Below the pieces are notes generated by a model. It ran no database searches and had not been told where the DNA came from. It saw only the letters and a program-made list of their open reading frames with translations. From the NCBI GenBank assembly GCA_030432405.1, contig JAUIHG010000016.1, positions 1 to 32,624 of the forward strand: 32,624 nucleotides of DNA, in the 5' to 3' direction. How positions within the stretch are numbered: position 1 is the first letter of the stretch; every line of letters starts with the position of its first letter. The stretch is from Bacteroidia bacterium (GTDB taxonomy: Bacteria; Bacteroidota; Bacteroidia; Chitinophagales; BACL12). Shown here piece by piece: positions 8,815 to 15,829 of this stretch. The position numbers were made by a program, and so were the translations under genes.

Positions 8815-8828
8815 GTTTGCCGGCAAAC
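8815..8828. repeat. 14-bp palindrome between convergent genes
   Basis: GTTTGCCGGCAAAC is a perfect palindrome in the 71-nt gap between two convergent genes. It could act as a bidirectional transcription stop, but neither side has a U-run. Confidence 0.4.
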
Positions 8829-8847
8829 CACACGCCGCGCTGGGCCC

Positions 8848-9678
8848 CTAATGGCCCCGTTGCCGAGCGTCTTGCTGCTGCCCGCGGACACACAGCACGT
8901 GCTGTACCATGATTTGGACCAATTGTTCCAAATCGATGGGCCGGGGTTTGCTGGTCCCTGGTTTGGGCAAGGCGTGTTCGCCGGCAGGCGAAGGCTCCTT
9001 CAATACCGCATCCGATGACCCTTCATCGGCAACAGGCCAGGGCGATTGGCCCGGGGCAAAACGGGTCCAGATCCAATCCGCGTGTTCCCGCGAAGGCAGC
9101 ACGTGGCGGTGGTGCATGGGCCCGACTGTAGCCTGATACCGTTCCAGAACCTCATCGGCGGTGCGGCCGCGTTCGGCCTTGTCGCGTTCCACCAATTGGA
9201 TCAGGCGCAGGTCTTCGGGAATGTCGATGAACAAGCGGTGGTCCATACGCTCCCGCAGGGCTGCCTGGGTAAGCACCAGGATGCCTTCCACCACAATGAT
9301 GGGAGCCGGTTCCAAGGTTGGCCCGGGGCTACGGCGGCAGGCCCAGTAGTCGTAATCCGGCAACGCGATGGCCTGACCGGACACCAGGCGGTCCAGGTCA
9401 CGGACCATGTAGTCGAAGTCGATGGCCTGGGGCGCATCAAAATTGATGGCCTGGCGTGCCGGCAGGTCCAGATCCGAACGGTCGTGGTAGTAGGCATCCT
9501 GCGGAAACACCAGTACCTGTCCCGCGGGGAGCCGGGCCTGTAGCCTGTGGACCAGATGGCTTTTCCCACTGCCGGAGCCCCCGGCAATGCCGATCACCAA
9601 AGGCTTGGTGGCCTTGCGGACGTCCGCCGCGGTTCGGGTGGAGTTCGGACCTTGCTGGGGAAGGGGGTCGGGGGCCAT
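8848..9678 (-). CDS. udk: Uridine kinase-like P-loop kinase
   Basis: This is a protein of 276 residues from the ATG at 9678. The P-loop GGSGSGKS is at residues 33-40, followed by FPQDAYYHDRSDL, NFDAPQAIDFD and VVEGILVLT, the ordered motifs of the uridine kinase/phosphoribulokinase family; a Lys/Arg-rich ERDKAERGRTADEVLERY lid region follows. The family phosphorylates uridine and cytidine with ATP or GTP in pyrimidine salvage. It is longer than a typical uridine kinase (about 210 residues), with a 30-residue N-terminal lead-in and about 60 extra residues at the C-terminus. The minus-strand frame extends up to 9750, but a TATTTTCG box sits 4 nt before 9678, which argues for this start. A related nucleoside kinase is the main alternative. 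Confidence 0.75.
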   Translation of the reverse strand: MAPDPLPQQGPNSTRTAADVRKATKPLVIGIAGGSGSGKSHLVHRLQARLPAGQVLVFPQDAYYHDRSDLDLPARQAINFDAPQAIDFDYMVRDLDRLVSGQAIALPDYDYWACRRSPGPTLEPAPIIVVEGILVLTQAALRERMDHRLFIDIPEDLRLIQLVERDKAERGRTADEVLERYQATVGPMHHRHVLPSREHADWIWTRFAPGQSPWPVADEGSSDAVLKEPSPAGEHALPKPGTSKPRPIDLEQLVQIMVQHVLCVRGQQQDARQRGH

Positions 9679-9682
9679 GCGC

Positions 9683-9690
9683 CGAAAATA
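9683..9690 (-). promoter_or_regulatory. -7 box TATTTTCG, 4 nt before ATG
   Basis: The minus-strand box is identical to that at 534-541, and the spacing to the ATG is also 4 nt (here GCGC). It sets the kinase start at 9678 and predicts a leaderless mRNA. Confidence 0.5.
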
Positions 9691-9768
9691 GGGCCTTGCC
9701 GACAGCACTCCGACATCCCGGAAACCGCATCGCTGCAAGGGCAGTTCCATGCTGCTGTGCTGCTGGGC

Positions 9769-10869
9769 TCAGGCCATAGCCGGGGGTGGTGGCACTGCAC
9801 CTTCGTCTGCATCGTGCACCTGCATCCCGTAGGCTTCGGCCACCTTGCGCACCCGTGGATTCATGACCGCAAACCAAAGTGGCGGTACGGTGGCCAGCAG
9901 CACCATGGCGGGATAGCCAGCGGGCATTTGCGGAGCATCCTCCACATGGCGCAGGATCTGGTAAGGCCGGTTGGCCAGGTGGTGGTGGTCGCTGTGGCGG
10001 GTCAATTCATAGAGCATCAGGCGGCCGAGCGGATGGCTGGAGTTCCAGCTGTGGTGGGGCATCACCCGTTCGTAACGGCCTGATGCCTTGCGTTGCCGGC
10101 GCAGGCCGTAGTGCTCGATGTAATTGACCGTCTCCAAAAGGCCTATACCCACCGCAGCCGCACCGAGAAAGCCGAGAAGGGCCAGCGGACCAAAAAGCAA
10201 CGCGATGGCCACCAAAAGCCCAATCTGAATGGCGGTAAACCGCAGCATTTCGTTGTGCAGGCTCCAGAATCCTTCGCCTTTCTGGCGAAGGCGGTGGGCT
10301 TCCAGGCGCCAGGCTGAAGCATAGCCGCCCGCGATGCTGCGCGGCAGGTAGGCATAAAGGTTCATACCGAAGGGTGCCGAGGCCGGATCATCGCCGGTGG
10401 AGACGTGGCGGTGGTGGCCCAGGTTGTGCTCGATGATGAAGTGCATGTAGAGCGAAGAGGCCAAAAGCGTCTTGGCCATGGCACGCTCTGCGGCCTTTGT
10501 GCGGTGGCCGAGTTCGTGCGCCACGTTGATGCCCAGGGCTCCGCAGGCCACGCCCATGGACAGGGTTTTGCCCACCCACTCCAGGGTGGACCACTGCCCG
10601 GAGGCGGCTCCAAACAGATAGAGCAGGACAAGCCCCCACTGGATGGGCACGATGGCGTAGAGCATGGCGTCGTACCCGCGGTCGGCCCGTTCCACCACTT
10701 CCTGGACCTTGTTCAGGTTTTGCGTTTGCGGCGGCAGCAGCACCTCCATAAGTGGAATGAACCCGAAGGCATAGGCCAGTCCCACAAAGGACCAGCCTTC
10801 GGGCAGCAGCAGGGCCAGGGCCACAAAAAGCGGAATCGACAAGCCGGCGAGGTATTTCCAGTAGCGCAT
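9769..10869 (-). CDS. alkB: AlkB-type alkane 1-monooxygenase
   Basis: This is a protein of 366 residues from the ATG at 10869. It has several membrane helices and the full AlkB histidine set: HELGH (118-122), EHNLGHHRHVSTGDDPA (from 147), the NYIEHYGL motif and TRHSDHHHLANRPYQ. These bind the diiron centre of the integral-membrane hydroxylase that converts alkanes to 1-alkanols with O2 and electrons from rubredoxin. The NYIEHYGL motif separates AlkB from ordinary fatty-acid desaturases. No rubredoxin or rubredoxin reductase gene lies in the window, so electrons must come from elsewhere. The frame runs upstream to 10926 only through non-ATG codons; the ATG at 10869 places the start just before the first membrane helix. 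It is divergent from a TetR gene across a strong operator, which suggests control by a hydrophobic ligand. Confidence 0.88.
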   Translation of the reverse strand: MRYWKYLAGLSIPLFVALALLLPEGWSFVGLAYAFGFIPLMEVLLPPQTQNLNKVQEVVERADRGYDAMLYAIVPIQWGLVLLYLFGAASGQWSTLEWVGKTLSMGVACGALGINVAHELGHRTKAAERAMAKTLLASSLYMHFIIEHNLGHHRHVSTGDDPASAPFGMNLYAYLPRSIAGGYASAWRLEAHRLRQKGEGFWSLHNEMLRFTAIQIGLLVAIALLFGPLALLGFLGAAAVGIGLLETVNYIEHYGLRRQRKASGRYERVMPHHSWNSSHPLGRLMLYELTRHSDHHHLANRPYQILRHVEDAPQMPAGYPAMVLLATVPPLWFAVMNPRVRKVAEAYGMQVHDADEGAVPPPPAMA

Positions 10870-10923
10870 GGCAGAACGGGCGGAATTAAGGATGTGGGGG
10901 CGGTGGAACAACCGCCTTCGCCT

Positions 10924-10931
10924 CAAAACTA
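10924..10931 (-). promoter_or_regulatory. -7 box TAGTTTTG for the alkB-like gene
   Basis: On the minus strand TAGTTTTG is an exact match to TAnnTTTG. It overlaps the left arm of the palindromic operator (10928-10957), so a bound repressor would block it. The leader to the ATG at 10869 would be about 45-50 nt. Confidence 0.6.
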
Positions 10932-10957
10932 AACTATTTTAGCACAAATAGTTTAGT
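10928..10957. promoter_or_regulatory. Palindromic operator between alkB and tetR
   Basis: Two perfect 11-bp arms, ACTAAACTATT (10928-10938) and AATAGTTTAGT (10947-10957), are separated by 8 bp. The AT-rich 30-bp site stands out in a GC-rich region and sits between divergent alkB-like and TetR genes, overlapping the alkB-side -7 box and lying in the expected -33 region of the tetR promoter. TetR-family repressors usually bind such sites and repress both neighbours until a ligand releases them. A second perfect palindrome, GGTTTGCAAACC (10958-10969), abuts it. Confidence 0.8.
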
Positions 10958-10970
10958 GGTTTGCAAACCC

Positions 10971-10978
10971 TATTCTTG
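10971..10978 (+). promoter_or_regulatory. -7 box TATTCTTG for the tetR-like gene
   Basis: TATTCTTG matches TAnnTTTG with one change and lies 25 nt before the ATG at 11004, just downstream of the palindromic operator. This fits autorepression. Confidence 0.45.
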
Positions 10979-11003
10979 CTGCACACCGGATCCGATCAAC
11001 CGC

Positions 11004-11729
11004 ATGGGCCGTAAATCCCTTCCCAAATCCCGCGTCCAGGACGCCGAGCGCAAGCAGGCCTGGGCCGAAGCTCTCTTTGGCCATTTCCAGGAACACGGCC
11101 TCAGGCGCCTGACCATGGATCAGGCCGCGGCCTTGCTGGGCATCTCCAAGGCCACGCTTTACACCTATTTCCGCTCCAAGGAGGAGATCCTTTCCGCTGC
11201 CCTGGCGTGGAAGTTTGCCGGCATCCGCCGCTTTCAGGCGCACTTGTTCAACCCCGAAATGCCCTACCTGGAGCGTTTCACCCTGGCCCTGTCGACCGCC
11301 GCGGAGGAAACCACCAGCATCCGCACCGAATTTCTGGCCGAGCTGCGCGAAGCCTACCCCCGGGTCTGGCAACAGGTGGACGCTTTTATCCGGGAAAGCA
11401 GCGCTGCCTTGCGCCGTTTTTACGGCGAAGGCATCGAAGCAGGAGCTCTGGCCCGGGTCCATCCAGGCATCATGGTGGCCGCCGATGAAGCTTTTTTCCG
11501 CCTGTTGGCCGACCCCGAATACCTGGCGCGGGAAGGGCTGAGCCTGAAGGAAGCCCTCAGCCACTATTTTGCCCTCAAATACGGGGGCCTGTTCCGCGAA
11601 GGCCAGGTCAGCGTTCCGCAACGCCAGGCCTTGCTGACCAAGCTCCTGGCCGTCTTGCCGGACGGCCATAACAGCAGCGGAAACAGCGGTGCACGCAGCG
11701 GCGGAAAACGCACGCCGCCCCAGCCCTAG
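11004..11729 (+). CDS. TetR-family transcriptional regulator
   Basis: This is a protein of 241 residues. The N-terminal helix-turn-helix is clear: LRRLTMDQAAALLGISKATLYTYFRSKEEIL at about residues 33-63, with the Y-F-x-S/N-K-E/D signature of TetR proteins. The remaining helical region would bind a ligand and form the dimer. The C-terminus is Gly/Ser/Arg-rich and probably disordered. The ATG at 11004 is the first ATG in frame; the upstream extension exists only with a GTG inside the operator. Its position opposite the alkB-like gene, with a palindromic operator between them, suggests it represses both and senses an alkane, fatty acid or related lipid. The ligand is an inference. Confidence 0.88.
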   Translation: MGRKSLPKSRVQDAERKQAWAEALFGHFQEHGLRRLTMDQAAALLGISKATLYTYFRSKEEILSAALAWKFAGIRRFQAHLFNPEMPYLERFTLALSTAAEETTSIRTEFLAELREAYPRVWQQVDAFIRESSAALRRFYGEGIEAGALARVHPGIMVAADEAFFRLLADPEYLAREGLSLKEALSHYFALKYGGLFREGQVSVPQRQALLTKLLAVLPDGHNSSGNSGARSGGKRTPPQP

Positions 11730-11854
11730 CCCTAGCCACCGCGGTCGGCCAGCAGCAGCACCCTGGAGCCTCCCGCCGGTGTGCCCGGAACCAAAGCCGG
11801 CGGCCAGGGGTTTGTTTCCCAATCGCACTTGCTCACCAGCACCGCAAACCCCTC

Positions 11855-12463
11855 ATGGATACCACAACGCGCATCGATACCCGCTACTTTGAAAACGCCA
11901 TGACCTATGCGGCTTACCGCCAACTGGTGCGCAAGGCCATCGCCAACGGCGGGACCACAGGACCCGTGCAAAACGAGGCCCTGGCGGGCTATACCAAGCT
12001 CAACGACCACCGCATGGACCGCGTGGAAAAGACGGTGGTCCTTCCCGATGCCGTGCGCCAAACGCTGCGCCATATGCAGCAGCCCATGGACTGGCTGGTG
12101 CTGACCGAGGGCTGGTGCGGGGATGCGGCCGCCACCGTTCCGCTCCTGGAATGCCTGGCCGATGCCAGTCCGGTGATTCGCATGCGCCTGTTGTTGCGCG
12201 ACGACCATACCGACCTGATGGACCAGTTCCTCACAGCAGGTGGACGCAGCATTCCAAAACTGATTGCGTTTCAACCCGATTCGGGCGAGGTGTTGTTCCA
12301 ATGGGGACCCCGGCCGGAACCGGCACAGGAGCTGGTCCATGCCTGGAAAGCGGAAGAAAGCCCTTCGCCTTACGGCGAATTTGTCCAAACCCTCCAGCTC
12401 TGGTACGCCAGGGACAAGGGCCGCACCACCATCCGCGAAATCATGGATCTGCTGGCTGGATGA
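11855..12463 (+). CDS. Thioredoxin-family protein with WCGD active-site variant
   Basis: This is a protein of 202 residues. The centre carries LTEGWCGDAAATVP, the form seen in a thioredoxin-like family in which the second cysteine of CxxC is absent; the conserved thioredoxin cis-Pro region appears as RSIPKLIAF. With one cysteine it cannot make the usual internal disulfide, so a thiol transfer, bacilliredoxin-like or non-redox role is possible. It is the first of a tight same-strand set: the rhomboid protease starts 10 nt after its stop and MnmD 2 nt after that. The start ATG at 11855 has no good Shine-Dalgarno site and no clear -7 box just upstream. Function within the set is not evident. Confidence 0.75.
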   Translation: MDTTTRIDTRYFENAMTYAAYRQLVRKAIANGGTTGPVQNEALAGYTKLNDHRMDRVEKTVVLPDAVRQTLRHMQQPMDWLVLTEGWCGDAAATVPLLECLADASPVIRMRLLLRDDHTDLMDQFLTAGGRSIPKLIAFQPDSGEVLFQWGPRPEPAQELVHAWKAEESPSPYGEFVQTLQLWYARDKGRTTIREIMDLLAG

Positions 12464-12473
12464 GCGATGCCGG

Positions 12474-13529
12474 ATGCTGGCATATGAGGCCTCGGGGCCA
12501 TATCTGCCAATCTGGCTCCAAAACTGCGCCCACAGCCGGAAGGCCCGGCTTTTGTGGGAGCTGGATCAAACACCCCGCAATTTGTTTGGTTTCCTCAACG
12601 TCCGCCAACCCCTGCCCGAAGGCCCGCAAAGCCCGGAAGACCGGGCCAATGCCCGGCGCCATTTGCAGTTCAGCGCCTTTGTGCCGGCCTTGTTGGTGGT
12701 CGTCCTTTGGTTGATCCACGCCATGGCCTGGGCCCTGGGCAGCGACTGGAGTTTTCTGGGCGTGCTGCCCCGGCATTGGGGACAGCTCTGGCACATCTTC
12801 TCCGCTCCCCTGATCCACGGCGACTGGGCCCACCTTGCGGCCAACAGCCTGCCGCTTTTTGTGCTCGGTTTTCTGCTGCTCTACTCCTACCGCAAGGTGG
12901 CTCTGCCCACCCTGGTCTTGGTGTGGGTGCTTTCCGGTTTGGGCGTCTGGCTGCTCGGTCGGCCGGCCACACACATCGGCGCCAGCGGCGTGGTGTTCGG
13001 CATCAATTTTTTCCTCTTTTTCTCCGGTATTTTCCGCATGGACCTGCGCTCATTGGCGCTGTCGCTGCTGGTGGCCTTCGCCTATGGCGGCATGGTTTGG
13101 GGCGTTTTTCCCTCCGATCCCCACATCAGTTTTGAGGCCCATGCCAGCGGGGCGGCCATCGGCACCCTGGCCGCCTACCTGTTCCGCAACGTGGACCGGC
13201 CGCCGCTGCGCGAATGGGACGAGGACGAAGAGGGCCTGGTCCCCCAAGGGTATAGGGGAGAAAACGGCCCCCTGACCTACCACATCCGACCGCAAACTCC
13301 CGGTGCAGATCCGGCTGCTTCAAACCCCTCCCATTCCGCTCCGCCGGCCCGCCGGGATTCCGGGATCGCCTCCGGCGAAGGCCCGCGCGTCATCCGCCTG
13401 CGCTACCGGCCACAGCACAGGCCTCCGCAGCCCGGTGCCGCATCGGAGGGCAGGTCCTCGCGTTCCGATCCCTCTTCCGGTTCATCTTCAGGCCCCTCTT
13501 CCGGCACCTCGTCCAGCCAGGGCGCATAG
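12474..13529 (+). CDS. Rhomboid-family intramembrane serine protease
   Basis: This is a protein of 351 residues with about six membrane helices between residues 68 and 237. Rhomboid signatures are present: HGDWAHLAANSL (H115, H120, N124), the catalytic serine in GASG (S171) and the catalytic histidine in EAHASGAAIG (H223), in the order expected for an active enzyme that cuts substrates inside the membrane. About 65 residues precede the first helix. After the last helix there is an acidic linker and a 110-residue Pro/Ser/Arg-rich tail that is probably disordered and cytoplasmic. The start at 12474 is the first in-frame ATG after the upstream stop at 12463; the start is otherwise unsupported by a ribosome site. 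The substrate is unknown. Confidence 0.85.
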   Translation: MLAYEASGPYLPIWLQNCAHSRKARLLWELDQTPRNLFGFLNVRQPLPEGPQSPEDRANARRHLQFSAFVPALLVVVLWLIHAMAWALGSDWSFLGVLPRHWGQLWHIFSAPLIHGDWAHLAANSLPLFVLGFLLLYSYRKVALPTLVLVWVLSGLGVWLLGRPATHIGASGVVFGINFFLFFSGIFRMDLRSLALSLLVAFAYGGMVWGVFPSDPHISFEAHASGAAIGTLAAYLFRNVDRPPLREWDEDEEGLVPQGYRGENGPLTYHIRPQTPGADPAASNPSHSAPPARRDSGIASGEGPRVIRLRYRPQHRPPQPGAASEGRSSRSDPSSGSSSGPSSGTSSSQGA

Positions 13530-13531
13530 CC

Positions 13532-14287
13532 ATGGACCACGCCCAACACCGCTGTCCCGACGGCTCCCGCACCCTGTGGAATGCCGCCTTCGGCGAACAC
13601 TACCATTCCCAACACGGTGCCCGCACCGAATCCGAACACGTGTTCATCCAGGCGGGCCTGGCCCATGCCGCCGAACGTTTTGCCGCGCCTTTGCACATCC
13701 TGGAGCTCGGTTTCGGCACCGGCCTGAACGCCCTGCTGGCCGCCAATTGGGGCTATTCCCTGGGACGGCAGATCGTCTACCACGGTTATGAACCCTACCC
13801 GGTCCCCTGGGCTGCGGTAGCGGATTGGCCCTGGCCGGACAGCCTTCACCCCCTGGCCAAACGCCTCCACCTGGGGCTGGGGGCATGCCAAAACGGCGCC
13901 AGCGTGCGGATTACCCCGGACGAAACGGCGTATGACCAGGGCGCACAAACGGGCAATCCGACGGCTACCGAACACCATTTTGTGCTGCACAAAAAGCCGC
14001 TGCACGCAGGAACGCTGGACGCGGCAGCCGAAGGCTCGGCATCCCCGGTCACAGCCCCTGCATTTCATGTGGTGTTTCACGATGCCTTTTCACCGGACAA
14101 CGACCCGGGCTCCTGGCGGCCAGAAGTTCTGGACCACTTGTTCCAGCACCTCGTGCCCGGTGGCGTATGGGTCAGCTACTGCGCCAAAGGCGTGGTACGC
14201 CGCCGCCTGCAGGACTGCGGATTTGCGGTGCAGCGCCTGCCCGGTCCCCCCTTCAAGCGGGAAATCCTCAGGGCCGTCAAGCCCTGA
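13532..14287 (+). CDS. mnmD: tRNA (mnm5s2U34) methyltransferase MnmD
   Basis: This is a protein of 251 residues. SAM motif I is LELGFGTGLN (about residues 57-66). The family's typical start (SRTLWNAAFGEHYHSQHGA...ESEHVFI), HDAFSPDNDPGSW in the middle and GPPFKREILRA near the end are all present. MnmD methylates the 5-aminomethyl group on the wobble uridine 34 of several tRNAs to give mnm5(s2)U, the last step of the MnmE/MnmG pathway; it is the stand-alone equivalent of the MnmC methyltransferase domain. It starts 2 nt after the rhomboid stop codon, so it is almost certainly cotranscribed or translationally linked. A possible oxidase partner is encoded at 14582. Confidence 0.88.
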   Translation: MDHAQHRCPDGSRTLWNAAFGEHYHSQHGARTESEHVFIQAGLAHAAERFAAPLHILELGFGTGLNALLAANWGYSLGRQIVYHGYEPYPVPWAAVADWPWPDSLHPLAKRLHLGLGACQNGASVRITPDETAYDQGAQTGNPTATEHHFVLHKKPLHAGTLDAAAEGSASPVTAPAFHVVFHDAFSPDNDPGSWRPEVLDHLFQHLVPGGVWVSYCAKGVVRRRLQDCGFAVQRLPGPPFKREILRAVKP

Positions 14288-14569
14288 GCGGGCACGCCGC
14301 AGGGTGTCGATCCGTCGGCCACATCCTCTTTCCTGTCACAAGCATGCAGCGCTTGTCCGGCACCGGCCGCCCAGCCCGGCTACTTTGAAGCATTGATCGC
14401 ACACAACGGGTCGTCGCGGCCAAACGCCAGGCATCCCGCTCCGATACATCCTCCCTTTAGTTTGCTCGCGTGCCCGGTAGTCTCAGACTGCTGGGCATCG
14501 CGCGTTTTGGGGCCTGTCCGGGCCTGAATCAGGCGGAGGATTTGCGGCGGTCCCCGTCGGTCGCCATGC
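14288..14569 (+). other. Noncoding gap with a strong hairpin at 14471-14497
   Basis: No convincing gene lies here. A hairpin runs from 14471 to 14497: arms TGCCCGGTAG and CTGCTGGGCA pair with two G-T wobbles around a self-complementary TCTCAGA, giving a very stable stem. TAGTTTG at 14458-14464 is a promoter-like box about 7 nt before the hairpin, and TACTTTG at 14381 is another. The hairpin is followed by GCGCGTTTTGG, only a short T-run. It could be the end of the mnmD transcript or the 5' end of a small RNA. Confidence 0.35.
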
Positions 14570-14577
14570 TAGTTTTG
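14570..14577 (+). promoter_or_regulatory. -7 box TAGTTTTG, 4 nt before ATG
   Basis: This is an exact TAnnTTTG match 4 nt before the ATG at 14582. A TTTG lies about 25 nt further upstream. It predicts a leaderless mRNA for the FAD oxidoreductase and separates it from mnmD. Confidence 0.6.
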
Positions 14578-14581
14578 CGCC

Positions 14582-15817
14582 ATGTCCGAACCCGTATTGA
14601 TCCGCGGCATGGGGCTGGCCGGCTGCCTGCTGGGGCATGCGCTTGAGGCCCGGGGCATCCCCGTGCATATCGTGGATGCTGCCTGGTTGGGTGCGGCTTC
14701 GCCGAAGGCGGCAGGTTTGATGAATCCCCTGGCGGGACGCGCCCTGAAACCGGCACCCGAGTGGGATACCTTTCACACGCAAGCCCGGCACAGTTACCGC
14801 CATTTGGAGCGCAAATTGGAACGATCGTTCCTTTTTGAACGGACCTACTGGACCCTGTTCCGAAATCCGGAAGAAGCCGCGCAGTGGCGGGGCTTGCTTA
14901 ACGATCCGGAGCGGAGCTGTTTTTTGGACCAATCGGTCCAAAACAACGCCACTCCCCTGCCCTTGCAGGATGGGTGCGGGGGCATGGCGGTGGTCGGTGG
15001 CAGCCAGGTACACATCGCAAAACTGCTGGACGCCTCCCGGTCCTATTGGACCCAAAAGGGCTGCTTTGAAACGGCTTCTCTTGCACCGGAGGCCATTCAG
15101 GCGCTGCCCGACGGCCGCTGGCAATGGGCCAAGCGCAGCTATCGAGCCGTGGTCTGTTGCGGCGGGGCCATGGACCACAATACGCCCTGGTGGGCCTTTT
15201 TGGGCATTCGCCCGAATGCGGGCGAACGCCTTATGCTGAAATTGGAGGAGCCCCGGATGCCGGAGGCGGCTGAGCCACCGCAAGGATGGCCCTGGGTGGT
15301 GCGCAAGGCCGGCCTTTTGGCCCCCATGCACCTCCACACCGGACAGGCGCCGGAAGACGGGGACGTTGCAACAGAGCAGGTGCAGCGCAACAGGGTTTGG
15401 TGGCTGGGCAGCGCCAACCGTTGGGATACCATGGACCACCACCCCACCGAAGCCGGCCGTGCCCAGCTCCACCGCATGGCCAAAGGCATGCTCCGCGGCG
15501 CCTTTGGCGTTTTGGAACATAGTGTCGGCATTCGCGCCACGATGCCCGACCGGCGTCCTGTTGTAGGACCGCATCCCCGGTTGCCCAACCTATGGTGTTT
15601 CAACGGCCTGGGCACCAAAGGCAGCCTATGGGGCCCCTGGCATGCCGAAGCCCTGGCCCATGCGCTGCAGCAACAGATCGCAGCACCCGGATCCGGCGGT
15701 GCAACGGCAGTGGCGGAGGGACCCATCCCCGCACAGGAAACACCGTACCGGGCTCCACGACCCGGCGCAGCACCGCGATTGTTGGAGGCCTGCCTGCCCG
15801 CGCGCTTTTGGCCCTAA
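14582..15817 (+). CDS. FAD-dependent oxidoreductase, DAO type (possible MnmC(o)-like)
   Basis: This is a protein of 411 residues. It begins with a dinucleotide-binding fold: GMGLAG at residues 9-14, then an acidic end of strand 2 (VDAAW) and SPKAAGLMNPLAGR, the FAD contact typical of D-amino-acid oxidase relatives. Near the end, GIRATMPDRRPVVGPHP and FNGLGTKGSLWGPWHAEAL match the C-terminal FAD/substrate motif of that superfamily. MnmC(o), the oxidase half of E. coli MnmC that turns cmnm5U into nm5U, belongs to the same superfamily. Since MnmD, the methyltransferase half, is the gene just upstream, a split MnmC pair is plausible but not proven; a glycine/sarcosine-oxidase-like enzyme is the alternative. 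The last 45 residues are Pro/Ala-rich. The TAA stop overlaps the next promoter box. Confidence 0.75.
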   Translation: MSEPVLIRGMGLAGCLLGHALEARGIPVHIVDAAWLGAASPKAAGLMNPLAGRALKPAPEWDTFHTQARHSYRHLERKLERSFLFERTYWTLFRNPEEAAQWRGLLNDPERSCFLDQSVQNNATPLPLQDGCGGMAVVGGSQVHIAKLLDASRSYWTQKGCFETASLAPEAIQALPDGRWQWAKRSYRAVVCCGGAMDHNTPWWAFLGIRPNAGERLMLKLEEPRMPEAAEPPQGWPWVVRKAGLLAPMHLHTGQAPEDGDVATEQVQRNRVWWLGSANRWDTMDHHPTEAGRAQLHRMAKGMLRGAFGVLEHSVGIRATMPDRRPVVGPHPRLPNLWCFNGLGTKGSLWGPWHAEALAHALQQQIAAPGSGGATAVAEGPIPAQETPYRAPRPGAAPRLLEACLPARFWP

Positions 15818-15822
15818 TTTCA
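15815..15822 (+). promoter_or_regulatory. Candidate -7 box TAATTTCA overlapping the upstream stop codon
   Basis: The TAA stop of the FAD oxidoreductase (15815-15817) begins TAATTTCA, 7 nt before the sensor kinase ATG at 15830. The kinase mRNA would have almost no leader. Confidence 0.4.
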
Positions 15823-15829
15823 GCCCCGC

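Noticed and set aside
8815-8828. Palindrome considered as a bidirectional terminator
   Set aside because: It has no U-run on either strand, so it is kept only as a palindrome.
7199-8893. 564-codon minus-strand frame
   Set aside because: It is antisense to the exonuclease/GIY-YIG gene, which has all catalytic residues.
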